A stretch of 64,000 bases of DNA, from positions 868,001 through 932,000 of the forward strand of contig NZ_JAMQPV010000001.1 of the NCBI RefSeq assembly GCF_026151395.1, read 5' to 3'. This DNA is from Leptospira limi. Lineage in GTDB: Bacteria; Spirochaetota; Leptospiria; Leptospirales; Leptospiraceae. The notes beneath the pieces were generated by a model. That model was not told the DNA's origin. It saw only the letters and a list, made by a program, of their open reading frames with translations, and did no database searches. Made by a program: the position numbers and the translations under genes. This document shows, piece after piece, positions 9,743-19,280 of the stretch (position 1 is the stretch's first letter; each line of letters starts with the position of its first letter).

Positions 9743-10870
9743 ATGGATAGATCATTAAAAGACTTAAAAAAACAAACAAGTGAAATGATAGAAACATTTC
9801 AAACCTACTGGACAGCACAAAATTTCCAAGAGGATTATGATCGTTTGGTGTCCTTAATTGAAAAGGCAAACGATCCAAAATTATGGGATTCACCTGACCA
9901 AGCCAAAAACGTAACTCAAAAACGAAACGAATTACAATTAAAGTTGGATCCATGGTTGGATTTAAAAAAAGAACTTTTAGATTTTCCAGACTTAATCGAA
10001 CTCACTTCGGAAGAGATGGGAGAATCTGGATTAAAATCTTTAAACGATGATTTTGAAAGAATGTTTGAGGCATTTGAAAACTTGCAAATGTTAGATGCTC
10101 TTTCTGGCAAAGATGATGGAAAAGCTGCCTTTATCAATATCCATCCAGGAGCGGGTGGAACTGAATCACAAGACTGGGCCGATATGTTACTTCGTATGTA
10201 CACAAGGTTTTGTGAACAAAAAGGATACCGAGCAGAACTTGTGGACTACCAACCGGGTGAAACCGCTGGAATCAAAAACGCTACACTTTACATCCAAGGG
10301 GACCATCCATTTGGGTATTTAAAATGTGAATCGGGAGTCCACCGCCTTGTTCGTATTTCTCCCTTTGATTCCAATAAACGTAGGCATACATCTTTTGCAT
10401 CCGTCTATGTGACACCTGAAGTGGATGATGATATCCAAGTGAACATCGAAGAAAAAGATCTCCGAGTGGATGTGTATCGATCTTCGGGAGCTGGTGGTCA
10501 GCACGTGAACACCACAGACTCTGCCGTTCGGATCACACACATTCCAACAGGAATTGTTGTTTCCTGCCAGATGGAAAGGTCACAAATTAAAAACCGTGAT
10601 ACTGCAATGAAGATGTTAAAAGCACGTCTTTATGAGATGGAAAAACAAAAAGCGGAAGAAGAGAATGCCAAAAAAGCGGGGGAAAAACGTGACATAGCTT
10701 GGGGTTCACAAATTCGAAGTTATGTGTTCCATCCTTATAACTTGGTGAAAGACCACAGAACCGATTTTGAAACAGGAAACGTTCATGCGGTGATGGATGG
10801 TGACCTGGAAGATTTTATCATTGCCTATTTAAAATACCTGACAAATCAGAAGGCAAACGCTAAAGTATAA
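9743..10870 (+). CDS. prfB: Peptide chain release factor 2, no programmed frameshift
   Basis: The 375-residue RF2 recognises UGA and UAA codons on the ribosome. It carries the SPF codon-recognition tripeptide (206-208) that separates RF2 from RF1, and the GGQ hydrolysis motif (251-253) in [19 protein letters not shown]. In many bacteria prfB is read through an in-frame UGA by +1 frameshifting near codon 26; here the frame is continuous through the equivalent region (NFQEDYDRL), with no stop. It starts with ATG at 9743, 23 bases after the previous gene, and ends 4 bases before the next. Confidence 0.96.
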   Translation: MDRSLKDLKKQTSEMIETFQTYWTAQNFQEDYDRLVSLIEKANDPKLWDSPDQAKNVTQKRNELQLKLDPWLDLKKELLDFPDLIELTSEEMGESGLKSLNDDFERMFEAFENLQMLDALSGKDDGKAAFINIHPGAGGTESQDWADMLLRMYTRFCEQKGYRAELVDYQPGETAGIKNATLYIQGDHPFGYLKCESGVHRLVRISPFDSNKRRHTSFASVYVTPEVDDDIQVNIEEKDLRVDVYRSSGAGGQHVNTTDSAVRITHIPTGIVVSCQMERSQIKNRDTAMKMLKARLYEMEKQKAEEENAKKAGEKRDIAWGSQIRSYVFHPYNLVKDHRTDFETGNVHAVMDGDLEDFIIAYLKYLTNQKANAKV

Positions 10871-10874
10871 TCCC

Positions 10875-12371
10875 ATGTCTGTGAAACAGGATATTTCTGG
10901 TGCCTTAAGGAAAATCCAAAAAGAAATCCAACAACTTCCGAATATTACGGATCGATTGAATTTCATTTTGGATATGACCCTTACTTTATTTGGTGCCTCA
11001 ACGGGAAGTATCTCCATTATGGACCAAGAAGAAAAAGTCCTAACCATTGTTGCTGCCAAAGGTATGGACTGGGAGAAAAAAATTGCAGCAAAACTACCGT
11101 TTAACTTAGGTGTGACTGGTCGCGCTGCATCCACAAGAGAAATCACATATGTTCCCGATGTTTTATTAGACAGAGATTATGTAAAACTCATTGAGACGGT
11201 TCGCTCAGAACTTGCCATTCCACTCCTTACAAGAGACTCTGTTGTAGGGGTTCTCAATTTAGAATCAGACAAAGTAAACTTTTTTTCACCCGATATCATC
11301 AACCAAGCTACTCTCTTTGCTTCTCAATTAACAATTGTTATTTTAGAAGAAAGAATTGCAAAAGAAGCATTCGAAAAATCCAAACGGGAAGAAGACCCTG
11401 TTGAAGAAATTTTAGGTTATGATCCAAGCATTTTATTTTTGAAACATAGAATTAGGCAAGTAGGTCCTTCCGATATTTCGGTTATGATGATTGGAGAAGA
11501 GGGATCTGGGAAAAAATTAGTAGCAAAGGCACTACATTATATTTCCCAAAGGAAAAATGCTCCCTTTCACACGGTTGATTGTTCTGGGCTCAGTTACGAA
11601 TTATTGGAAGCAGAACTTTTTGGAAGTTTTAGTGGTAAAATCTTCAATCCAGGAAAATTGGAACAATCCAATACTGGTTCCTTATACATAGAATCAATTG
11701 GCGATTTACCTTCCAATTTACAAAACAAACTATTTCAAACTTTAAGTGATAAAACCATTCCGAATCCAACTTTAAAGAAAAAAGACGAAGTTCTAAATAT
11801 CAGAATATTTACAGGTAGCAAACGAGACCTTTTGGAAGACATTCAGAAAGAAACGTTTTCCATGGATTTATATTACCGCCTAGCGGAAGTTCCACTTCGT
11901 ATGCCACCGTTACGTGAAAGAAGAGGTGATATACCACTACTTGCACACCATTTTTTATACCAATACAATAAACAATATGGAAGAAACAAATCTTTCTCCA
12001 CCGAAGCCCTAAAGTCATTAACAGGAATGCCGTGGAGTGGGAATGTAAGACAATTACAAAGTGTCATTCAATATGCAGTCCTTGTTCCACAAGAGACAGT
12101 GCTTGAGCCATATTCTTTCCAACAAGATGGCAAACGTGAGGAAGAAACACGGACGAAAGTATCGGGATTCGGTGTGGGGACAGAAATTCTCACTCCAAGT
12201 GAGAACTTATCTTTGAATTTAGCGATTGAAAAACTAGAGGCAATTTGGATCAAAGAAGCCTTCCAAAGGGCGTCCACCCAAGAAGAGGTTGCAAAACTTT
12301 TGGGGATCAGCCGTGGATCTTTGCAATATAAGCTCAAAAATAACCAATTTCTCGACGGTTTCAGCGTTTGA
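10875..12371 (+). CDS. GAF-AAA+-Fis transcriptional regulator, degenerate sigma54-activator type
   Basis: The 498-residue protein has a GAF sensor domain (about 20-165), an AAA+ domain of the NtrC class (about 180-410) and a Fis-type helix-turn-helix at the C-terminus (EEVAKLLGISRGSLQYKLKN, about 472-491). The Walker A is GEEGSGKK. The usual GAFTGA loop that contacts sigma54 is replaced by FGSFSGKIFNPGKLEQ, and the Walker B, normally FLDEIGDLP, reads YIESIGDLP. The arginine finger region PPLRERRGDIPLL is kept. By family knowledge, loss of GAFTGA and of the Walker B DE pair should abolish normal sigma54 activation, so it may be a repressor or a sigma70-type regulator. It starts 4 bases after prfB. 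Confidence 0.88.
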   Translation: MSVKQDISGALRKIQKEIQQLPNITDRLNFILDMTLTLFGASTGSISIMDQEEKVLTIVAAKGMDWEKKIAAKLPFNLGVTGRAASTREITYVPDVLLDRDYVKLIETVRSELAIPLLTRDSVVGVLNLESDKVNFFSPDIINQATLFASQLTIVILEERIAKEAFEKSKREEDPVEEILGYDPSILFLKHRIRQVGPSDISVMMIGEEGSGKKLVAKALHYISQRKNAPFHTVDCSGLSYELLEAELFGSFSGKIFNPGKLEQSNTGSLYIESIGDLPSNLQNKLFQTLSDKTIPNPTLKKKDEVLNIRIFTGSKRDLLEDIQKETFSMDLYYRLAEVPLRMPPLRERRGDIPLLAHHFLYQYNKQYGRNKSFSTEALKSLTGMPWSGNVRQLQSVIQYAVLVPQETVLEPYSFQQDGKREEETRTKVSGFGVGTEILTPSENLSLNLAIEKLEAIWIKEAFQRASTQEEVAKLLGISRGSLQYKLKNNQFLDGFSV

Positions 12372-12433
12372 TCCTAAGAAAAGGATGGATCGATAGGCCA
12401 CTTTGGTCGATAGTATAAGAAAGGAGCTTCGAA

Positions 12434-13501
12434 GTGGCAGAAAGTTATTACCGTACCATCAATGGTAAACAATACGACAATGAATTGTTAGAAATCGTTG
12501 AGAAGGCCACCAAACGTAGCAAAGCTCCTATTGGCAAAAACATCGCAAAAACATTATTTGATGCCATCAAAGATGGTGGTGATTATACTGATGTTGAAAA
12601 AAGAACTGTAAAACACATCCGCGACAATTTTAAATTTTCACCTGATGCAGATGAATACTTACGATCTGAAATTCGTAAGTGGGCAGCTAAGATTTCTGTT
12701 CCAGCTGCAAAGAAAAAAAGCCAATCCAAATCTTCGAATCCCAAAGAGTCTTCTTCTAAATCAAAATCCACTCGAACCAAAAAAACATCTATTTCTGTAA
12801 ATGAATCTGAATCTTCCTATATGGAAATTTATGATTCGAGCGAAGACTCTGGTTACGAAGTAGCACCAACTCCCGAATACAACGAACTTGTTGCACTCAA
12901 TAAATTCCAAATCACTCCGAAACAAAGCCAATTAGGAAAATTCATCGTCATTGGTCTGATTGTATTATTTTTTCTTTTTCTCATATTCTTTGGTATTCGA
13001 AGTTGTAATCGTAATTCAAATGCTAACGATTCCAAATCAGGTAATGTAACATCACAAAGACAAGAGTCTAGTTCACGGTCTTTAGAACGTGTTAGCTTAA
13101 AATCTGGAACTGTTTCAAATCGATTTGATTCCCAAGCCAAAGCCATTCGTTATATCAATGATTTACAAATTCGTTTTATCAAACAAAGTATGGCAACTGA
13201 AGAAACTGCCTCTGATAAAATTGCAACTCTTGCCGAAGCACTAAAATCATATCCAGGAATTAAAATTCGAGTCAAAGGGCATACCTGTTTCATCGGTGAA
13301 ATGGACGAAAATAAAATTTTGTCAGACGAACGTGCGAAATTCATTTATGATGAACTCATCAAAAATGGTGTGAACCAAAGCCAACTCGACTACCGAGGGT
13401 TTGGTGAAACAGCAGAAATTGATACGAACCAAACAGAAGCCGGCCGAATCAAAAACAGAAGGGTAGACTTTACTGTATTATCAGTCCTTCCTAAAGATTA
13501 G
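12434..13501 (+). CDS. Inner-membrane OmpA/MotB-like protein with cytosolic N-terminal domain
   Basis: The 355-residue protein has no signal peptide. Residues 1-90 form a helical, soluble domain, 91-125 a Ser/Lys-rich linker, 170-188 a single membrane span, and about 235-355 an OmpA-type peptidoglycan-binding domain (VKGHTCFIGEMDENKILSDE ... GRIKNRRVDF). This gives a MotB-like topology with the OmpA domain in the periplasm. The Asp that contacts diaminopimelate in OmpA (GYTD/GHTD) is Cys here (GHTC), while the later Arg is kept. The GTG start has a strong AAGGAG ribosome site at 12421-12426. Its stop overlaps the convergent DUF115 gene by 11 bases. Confidence 0.88.
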   Translation: MAESYYRTINGKQYDNELLEIVEKATKRSKAPIGKNIAKTLFDAIKDGGDYTDVEKRTVKHIRDNFKFSPDADEYLRSEIRKWAAKISVPAAKKKSQSKSSNPKESSSKSKSTRTKKTSISVNESESSYMEIYDSSEDSGYEVAPTPEYNELVALNKFQITPKQSQLGKFIVIGLIVLFFLFLIFFGIRSCNRNSNANDSKSGNVTSQRQESSSRSLERVSLKSGTVSNRFDSQAKAIRYINDLQIRFIKQSMATEETASDKIATLAEALKSYPGIKIRVKGHTCFIGEMDENKILSDERAKFIYDELIKNGVNQSQLDYRGFGETAEIDTNQTEAGRIKNRRVDFTVLSVLPKD

Positions 13502-15371
13502 ATTGTAAACGATACAAGGATTTTGTGAGCATCCGTTTGGTGGAACGAATGGACTCATACAATCCTTCGTATAAAAGTAATGATTTTTTTGCTACACCTA
13601 GTTGGGCATTTTCCTTTTCTTCCAAACTCAATTGTTCATCATACCCTTCTGTAATTGTAAGAATCACTCTTTGGATTCCCAAACTCAAAATTTCATTTAA
13701 TCCTTTTTTTTGAGATACCTCCTCATCGATCAAATCCATTCGTTTGATATCTTCTGAAAATGTTTTTGGATTGATTTGGTTTTTTTGGATTTGTTGGTAT
13801 ATCCTCTGTGAAACGGTAAGGCCTTGTCTCACAAGGATCAGAAATTCGATTAAAGATGTGATTGTATTTTGTATATCTTCGATGAGTAATGATCGTTCAA
13901 AAAAGGAAGTATTTTCCTTTAATTTAGATTGGATCAACTTTTTTACATGCATTACAGATTGGATTTGTTTTTGATCGGAAGTATTCTCAAATTCTTTTTG
14001 AAAACTGGAATGTTCCATCCCTTCTAATTTGGCACCAAACTTTGTTAAGTTGGTCCAAGGGTTTTCTTTGGTATGATCTTCAAACCATTTTTTAAAAATT
14101 AACATCTTTTCGTTGGTTATATAGGTTTCATTTTGAATTCCCGAAACTTGTTTTTGGGGAAGGGCAAAAAGTTGTTTGTAATTGTGTTTTTCCCTCCGAA
14201 ACTTTCGAGACTCTAAGTAATTTAATCTTTCTTCTAACACTGCTCCTTTGGAATGAGCAAGACCCTTCGTAAAACTTAAATCTTGTCCGACCAAATACAC
14301 TTTCTCGGCACCCATGAGTGTTCCAAGACTTGCAGCATTTGTGGAAACAGAACCACCAAAGGGAACGGAACCAATTTCACCAGATGCAGTTTTTTCTAAT
14401 AATTGGAGTAATGGAAATGGAGAGGATGTCACAAAACCTTTGTTTGGTCCCTTTTCCAATCTAAGGCTAATATATGTGGAAGTAGGATCAAAAATTAAAA
14501 TCCCTTCACCAGTGTAGTCCTCCAAATACTGGCTATTTAATGCTTGAGGATCTACAGAATAAATTAAATCGGGATCTACACCAAAAGATGTAAGGATGGG
14601 AACTGCAGTATCTACGGCTAATAACAAAAATTGGTTTCGGTAACGAAGGATTTCAGGAATGGATTCGGACAAACTTGGTCCTGCACAAGCAATGAGAACT
14701 TTGATTCCCTTCGCAATGCCAAATAAATCTGCTACAGGTCGAAACCCTGACAATTCAGGTAGGTTATAACAAATGTTTTTTGCCCAAATTTTTTCAAACC
14801 GAGTCAGTGTTGCTAAGTTTACGTCCTTCTTATGGAACATTTGTTCGGCGATAAGTTTCAATTTAAGGTATTCTGATTCTTTCCATTGCCAAGACCCACG
14901 GTGGGGAACAAAACTAATGGGATGTGTTCCCTTTCCCTTAACTGCGTCTGAAAGTTGGTCTTCTAAATTGTCACCTGTAACAAGAACCAGTTTACCACTT
15001 AAAAATGCTTCTGAAAAATCAAACTTTGCCAAAGTCTCTTGTATAAGAAACGAAAAAGGTTCCATCCAAATGATCGTTACTTTGGATCTTTCTAATAAAT
15101 AAGGTATGATGTAACCAATTCCTGCACCAAACAACAAATAAATACGTTCGGTTCCATCGTGTGGGAGTTCTGCAACAAAACGTGTTGCTTCTTTTTTCGG
15201 ATCAAATTGGCTGTGGATCCAGACTCCATTAATTTCTAAAGTATCATCACCAACTTTGGATTTGACTCGTTTGTAATGAGTACCTTCCAACATGGAGTGA
15301 TCATTTTGAATTAACTCAGAAACTTGTGAAGGTAAACAGGCTAAATTTTTGGAAAGAAAGGATTCGTTCAC
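13491..15371 (-). CDS. DUF115 / Maf-type protein (motility-associated factor glycosyltransferase family)
   Basis: The 626-residue protein has the family's two-part core: an N-terminal GAGIGYIIPYLLE segment (about 80-92) and the DUF115 region with IACAGPSLSESIP, LLLAVDTAVPIL, FGVDPDLIYSVDPQ and FGGSVSTNAASLG (about 225-345). Related Maf proteins in motile bacteria add nonulosonic sugars to flagellin; others of this fold are MptE-like pterin pyrophosphokinases. The C-terminal 200 residues look helical. It begins directly at the stop of the penicillin-binding protein gene, so it is almost certainly cotranscribed with lepB and the PBP rather than with flagellar genes. The substrate is unknown. 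Confidence 0.8.
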   Translation of the reverse strand: MNESFLSKNLACLPSQVSELIQNDHSMLEGTHYKRVKSKVGDDTLEINGVWIHSQFDPKKEATRFVAELPHDGTERIYLLFGAGIGYIIPYLLERSKVTIIWMEPFSFLIQETLAKFDFSEAFLSGKLVLVTGDNLEDQLSDAVKGKGTHPISFVPHRGSWQWKESEYLKLKLIAEQMFHKKDVNLATLTRFEKIWAKNICYNLPELSGFRPVADLFGIAKGIKVLIACAGPSLSESIPEILRYRNQFLLLAVDTAVPILTSFGVDPDLIYSVDPQALNSQYLEDYTGEGILIFDPTSTYISLRLEKGPNKGFVTSSPFPLLQLLEKTASGEIGSVPFGGSVSTNAASLGTLMGAEKVYLVGQDLSFTKGLAHSKGAVLEERLNYLESRKFRREKHNYKQLFALPQKQVSGIQNETYITNEKMLIFKKWFEDHTKENPWTNLTKFGAKLEGMEHSSFQKEFENTSDQKQIQSVMHVKKLIQSKLKENTSFFERSLLIEDIQNTITSLIEFLILVRQGLTVSQRIYQQIQKNQINPKTFSEDIKRMDLIDEEVSQKKGLNEILSLGIQRVILTITEGYDEQLSLEEKENAQLGVAKKSLLLYEGLYESIRSTKRMLTKSLYRLQSNL

Positions 15372-17183
15372 TTATGGTTCCAAGACAATTTTTACATTTA
15401 CATTGGGAGAAAGAGATGTATTTGGTTTTGGATCTTGGGATTTGACAAACCCAGATCCATCAAGAGTATACTTCACTTTTAATTGTTTTAGTACTTGGAT
15501 TACTTCCGATGCAGTTAGGCCTGTCATGTCAGGCATTTGTTTGGGATCTACCTTAAAGATTTTGTTTTTTTGGTTCTGTAATCGGTAAACCAATGCCTTT
15601 TCACTTCTTTCTACAATCGGAATGATACTTTCTACAACTTCACGAAAAACGGGAGCAGCAATTCCTCCTCCTGTATGTGCCTCACCACCTGGTTCATCAA
15701 ATACGATAAGACCAACATACTTTGGTTTGTCGGCCGGAAAAAAACCAAGGAAACTTGCCGTAAACAAACCCGCTTGGTATCCTTCACCTGCTTTCGCTTT
15801 TTGGGATGTTCCCGTTTTCCCTGCAATGAAGTAGTTTTCTAAATAGGCCTTTTTTCCTGTTCCCTGGGAAACTGCTTTACCCATTGCATTTAATGTTTTT
15901 GAAGCAGCACCAGGCTTAATTCCTATTAACTCAGATTTGGTGGAAAATTCATGCACCAACTCACCATAAGAATTGGTAATTTGAGAAACGACACTTGGTT
16001 CAAATAAAATACCACCGTTCACGACGGCAGCAGCAGCGGTAATCAACTGAATTGGTGTTACCGAAACTCCTTGTCCTATCGACAAAAAATACGGTGTACT
16101 TTTGTTCCATTTGTTTTGTGGAGGGAGGTACCCTTTTGCTTCATGGATGGAAAAATTGGTCCTTTTGCCAAATTTGAAACTATCCAAATAACGATAGTAA
16201 GTTGCCTCATCAATTTTTTGGGCCGCTTTGATAATTCCAACATTACAAGAATATTGAAGGATTTCATCTAAATTGACATGGCCATGGTTGTCTGTACAAC
16301 GAATCACCGTTTTACCAATTTCAATATATCCAGGACAATGGAATCGTTCTCCTGGTAGAATTTTGCCTTCATTTAATAACATCAATGCGATAAAAATTTT
16401 CATTGTGGATCCAGGTTCATACACATGCCGGATGGACCAATTGGTATGAGATTCCACTGGAAAGTCTTGGAAATGATTGGGATCAAAATTAGGAAAGGAT
16501 GCCATTGCCAGGATTTTTCCAGTTTCTGTGTCCATTATCATTCCGATTCCACGTTTGGAAGCGGTTTGGAGAAAGGCTTTTTGTAAGGATTTTTCCAATC
16601 GGTATTGTATGATGCTATCTATTGTTAGGTGAACATTATTTCCTTTTGAAGATTCAGCATCTGGTGTGGATAACAGTTCCAAGTTATATAACATTTCAAG
16701 ACCAGAAAGGGCTTTATCATCATCATAACCTGTAAATCCAAGTAAACTAGCGGCAAGACTTCCCTGTGGGTAAATTCGTTTGTATTCTTTTTCGACTCTT
16801 ACACCTGGGAGAGAAAGGGCTTTGATTTTTTCTGCTTTGGATAATTCAATTTCTCTTTTTAATAAAAAATAGTTTTGTTTGTCTCGAATGGTTTCTATCA
16901 GTTTGTTTGTAGGAATTCCAAGAACTGGACCTAACTCTTGTGCGGTAAGTTCGGGATCATAAATATTAGAAGGATCAATTCCAACGGTTGCTGATTCTCG
17001 AGAGATCGCAAGTTCGATGCCTCGTCTATCGTAAATGGTTCCTCGTTGTACAAATTTATTTGCTTTTAAATTGATGATGTTTTCATTAAAGTAAGTGAGA
17101 TACACAACCCGGAAAAACAAAACGACAAATAATGATAAGATAAAATAGAAGATGTATTTAAAACGAAGTTTGTATTCTGTCAT
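15372..17183 (-). CDS. Class B penicillin-binding protein (FtsI/PBP2-like) with C-terminal PASTA domain
   Basis: The 603-residue DD-transpeptidase cross-links peptidoglycan. It has one N-terminal membrane anchor (about 10-30), a dimerisation domain (QRGTIYDRRG at 46-55), and the catalytic motifs SxxK (STMK, 259-262), SxN (SCN, 312-314) and KTG (456-458). About residues 545-603 form one PASTA repeat (DMTGLTASEVIQVLKQL). Layout and length fit FtsI, the septal enzyme, but elongation-type PBP2 homologues look similar and the usual mur/fts neighbours are absent. It sits 2 bases after lepB and directly before DUF115. Confidence 0.92.
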   Translation of the reverse strand: MTEYKLRFKYIFYFILSLFVVLFFRVVYLTYFNENIINLKANKFVQRGTIYDRRGIELAISRESATVGIDPSNIYDPELTAQELGPVLGIPTNKLIETIRDKQNYFLLKREIELSKAEKIKALSLPGVRVEKEYKRIYPQGSLAASLLGFTGYDDDKALSGLEMLYNLELLSTPDAESSKGNNVHLTIDSIIQYRLEKSLQKAFLQTASKRGIGMIMDTETGKILAMASFPNFDPNHFQDFPVESHTNWSIRHVYEPGSTMKIFIALMLLNEGKILPGERFHCPGYIEIGKTVIRCTDNHGHVNLDEILQYSCNVGIIKAAQKIDEATYYRYLDSFKFGKRTNFSIHEAKGYLPPQNKWNKSTPYFLSIGQGVSVTPIQLITAAAAVVNGGILFEPSVVSQITNSYGELVHEFSTKSELIGIKPGAASKTLNAMGKAVSQGTGKKAYLENYFIAGKTGTSQKAKAGEGYQAGLFTASFLGFFPADKPKYVGLIVFDEPGGEAHTGGGIAAPVFREVVESIIPIVERSEKALVYRLQNQKNKIFKVDPKQMPDMTGLTASEVIQVLKQLKVKYTLDGSGFVKSQDPKPNTSLSPNVNVKIVLEP

Positions 17184-17185
17184 TG

Positions 17186-17791
17186 TTAAAAATAAAAGAT
17201 TACCTTTCCTTTGATTCTTTCAACTGGCACGAGTCCAAAGGATCTTGAGTCCGTTGAATACTGACGATTGTCACCAAGTAATAAATAATAACCAGGAGGG
17301 ATCCTTCCTTGTTTGTCCATCGCAAGAAATGGAGAATAATGTCTGTTTAAAAATACAGAAGTAGAAGGTTCACTCGTGTAAGTTCCTTTAGGCAGATAAT
17401 TTTCCAAGAGTTCCATGGAATCAATGAGTACCCTTCCTGATTCAATGGAATAAAATTCGCCAGGTAAACCAATCACACGTTTGACGACAAGTTCGTCTTC
17501 TTGGCTCACAAATAAGACCAAGTCTAATTTATTGATACTTGGATCGGTGTACAATAATTCCGTTCCAAAAAATTTGGCAGAGATGGCATACCCTCCCTTC
17601 CAGACAAAAACAACAGATCCATGTTCTAAGGTAGGAAACATGGAATTCCCTTGGACAGAATAGATTTGGAATAAAAAGATTCGGACAAACAGTAAGAAAC
17701 AGAGAAATAAGAAGACAAAGAGGCTTCTTCTCACGTAACGTTTGATTTTACTCCACCAATGGGGGCCTAATGTTTCTGTTTCCATATCCAT
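17186..17791 (-). CDS. lepB: Signal peptidase I
   Basis: This inner-membrane serine protease removes signal peptides from exported proteins. A membrane anchor at about 24-43 is followed by the catalytic Ser in QGNSMFPTLEHG (about residue 50) and the catalytic Lys in ELVVKRVIGLPGE (about 104); the later GDNR box is present with YSTDSRSFG. Single-anchor topology and about 200 residues are typical outside the enterobacteria. A TTG (17794) precedes the ATG at 17791, and another ATG lies two codons later; 17791 is chosen. No strong ribosome site is visible. It heads the lepB-PBP-DUF115 operon and is divergent from thrC. Confidence 0.93.
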   Translation of the reverse strand: MDMETETLGPHWWSKIKRYVRRSLFVFLFLCFLLFVRIFLFQIYSVQGNSMFPTLEHGSVVFVWKGGYAISAKFFGTELLYTDPSINKLDLVLFVSQEDELVVKRVIGLPGEFYSIESGRVLIDSMELLENYLPKGTYTSEPSTSVFLNRHYSPFLAMDKQGRIPPGYYLLLGDNRQYSTDSRSFGLVPVERIKGKVIFYF

Positions 17792-17880
17792 CAAAAAACG
17801 ATAAAAATCATTCGTGCATTTTTCCCCTTTCCAAAGAATGGAAAAGGAAGTTTCCGTAAATCTGAAGCCTAGAGAAGTCT

Positions 17881-19230
17881 ATGTCACTTACAAAATATCA
17901 ATTCCGAGCACAGTTTCGATGCACCAACGAATCCTGTCGCAAAACATACCCACTCCACCAGGTCATCTATTCCTGTTCCAGTTGTGGAGAACTTCTAAAT
18001 GTTGAACATGATTTAGACAGCTTAAAAAAAATCCCAGCAGAAGAGTGGAAGTCTACCTTTGAATCTCGCTTCCGTTCCAGCCAATTTCCCAATGCTTCTG
18101 GGGTTTGGGGCAAAAAAGAATGGGTTCTCCCCGAAATCAAAGAGGAAAACATCATCACCTCAGGGGAAGGCACAACCCATTTATACGACGCTTCTCGTTT
18201 TGCAAAGGACCTTGGCTTAAAGAGCCTACATGTCAAACAGTGCGGTGTTTCTCATACCGGTTCGTTTAAAGATCTAGGGATGACCGTTCTTGTCAGCCAA
18301 GTGAACCAAATGATTGCCGATGGAGTTCCCATTAAGGCAGTCGCTTGTGCTTCGACGGGAGACACCTCTGCAGCACTTGCTTCTTATGCTGCCAAAGCTG
18401 GAATTCCAGCCATTATTTTACTTCCAGCTAACAAAGTTTCAACGGCTCAACTCATCCAACCTGTTTCCAACGGTGCCATTGTACTTGCCTTGGAAACTGA
18501 CTTTGATGGTTGTATGGCAGTTGTAAAAGAACTCACTCAAGAAAAGTCAATTTACTTAGCAAATTCGATGAATTCCCTTCGCATCGAAGGTCAAAAATCT
18601 ATATCTGTGGAAATCACCCAACAACTCGGATGGAATGTGCCCGATTGGGTTGTGATCCCTGGTGGGAATTTAGGAAATGTTTCTGCCCTTGGAATGGGAT
18701 TTGAAATGATGTTAGAACTTGGTCTCATTCAAAAACTGCCAAGGATCATCCTTGCTCAGGCAAAAAATGCAAGTCCTCTGTATGAGTCGTTTAAGAAGGG
18801 TTTTGCGGAGTTCTCACCAGTCACTGCAGAAAAAACCTTAGCGTCTGCGATCCAAATTGGTGACCCTGTTTCCGTGAAAAAAGCGATCCGTGTTCTGAAA
18901 AAATTCAATGGGATTGTCGAGGTGGCAACGGAAGAAGAATTAGCGAACGCAAGTGCAAAAGGGGATTTGTACGGACTTTATAATGATCCTCACACGGGTG
19001 TGGCACTTGCTAGTTTATTAAAATCAATCCAATCGGGAGTAGTCAAACAAGGGGAGTCTGTTGTTGTGATCTCCACTGCCAATGGTCTCAAATTCACCGA
19101 GTTCAAACTTGCCTTTCACGAAGGGAAAATTCCAAAGGTGGATGATACCTTAAAGAATGTGATTTTACCTTGTAAGCCAACCTTATCGGGAGTGATGGAA
19201 ATCCTCGGTAAACATTTGAAGAAAACATAA
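17881..19230 (+). CDS. thrC: Threonine synthase
   Basis: The 449-residue PLP enzyme converts O-phosphohomoserine to threonine. An N-terminal zinc-ribbon-like stretch (Cys14, Cys19, Cys32, Cys35) is a common feature of one threonine synthase branch. The PLP lysine lies in SHTGSFKDLGM near residue 130, and the phosphate-binding loop is GGNLGNVSALGMG. It starts with ATG 87 bases from the divergent lepB. It appears to stand alone; the next gene is 50 bases on and unrelated in function. Confidence 0.93.
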   Translation: MSLTKYQFRAQFRCTNESCRKTYPLHQVIYSCSSCGELLNVEHDLDSLKKIPAEEWKSTFESRFRSSQFPNASGVWGKKEWVLPEIKEENIITSGEGTTHLYDASRFAKDLGLKSLHVKQCGVSHTGSFKDLGMTVLVSQVNQMIADGVPIKAVACASTGDTSAALASYAAKAGIPAIILLPANKVSTAQLIQPVSNGAIVLALETDFDGCMAVVKELTQEKSIYLANSMNSLRIEGQKSISVEITQQLGWNVPDWVVIPGGNLGNVSALGMGFEMMLELGLIQKLPRIILAQAKNASPLYESFKKGFAEFSPVTAEKTLASAIQIGDPVSVKKAIRVLKKFNGIVEVATEEELANASAKGDLYGLYNDPHTGVALASLLKSIQSGVVKQGESVVVISTANGLKFTEFKLAFHEGKIPKVDDTLKNVILPCKPTLSGVMEILGKHLKKT

Positions 19231-19280
19231 ATCGCTAGACAAATCTCCACTTCACTGGCAATTTTTTTAAGTTTACCGGT

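Noticed and set aside
9830..9860. Programmed +1 frameshift in prfB
   Set aside because: No in-frame UGA and no CTTTGAC are present; the frame is continuous.
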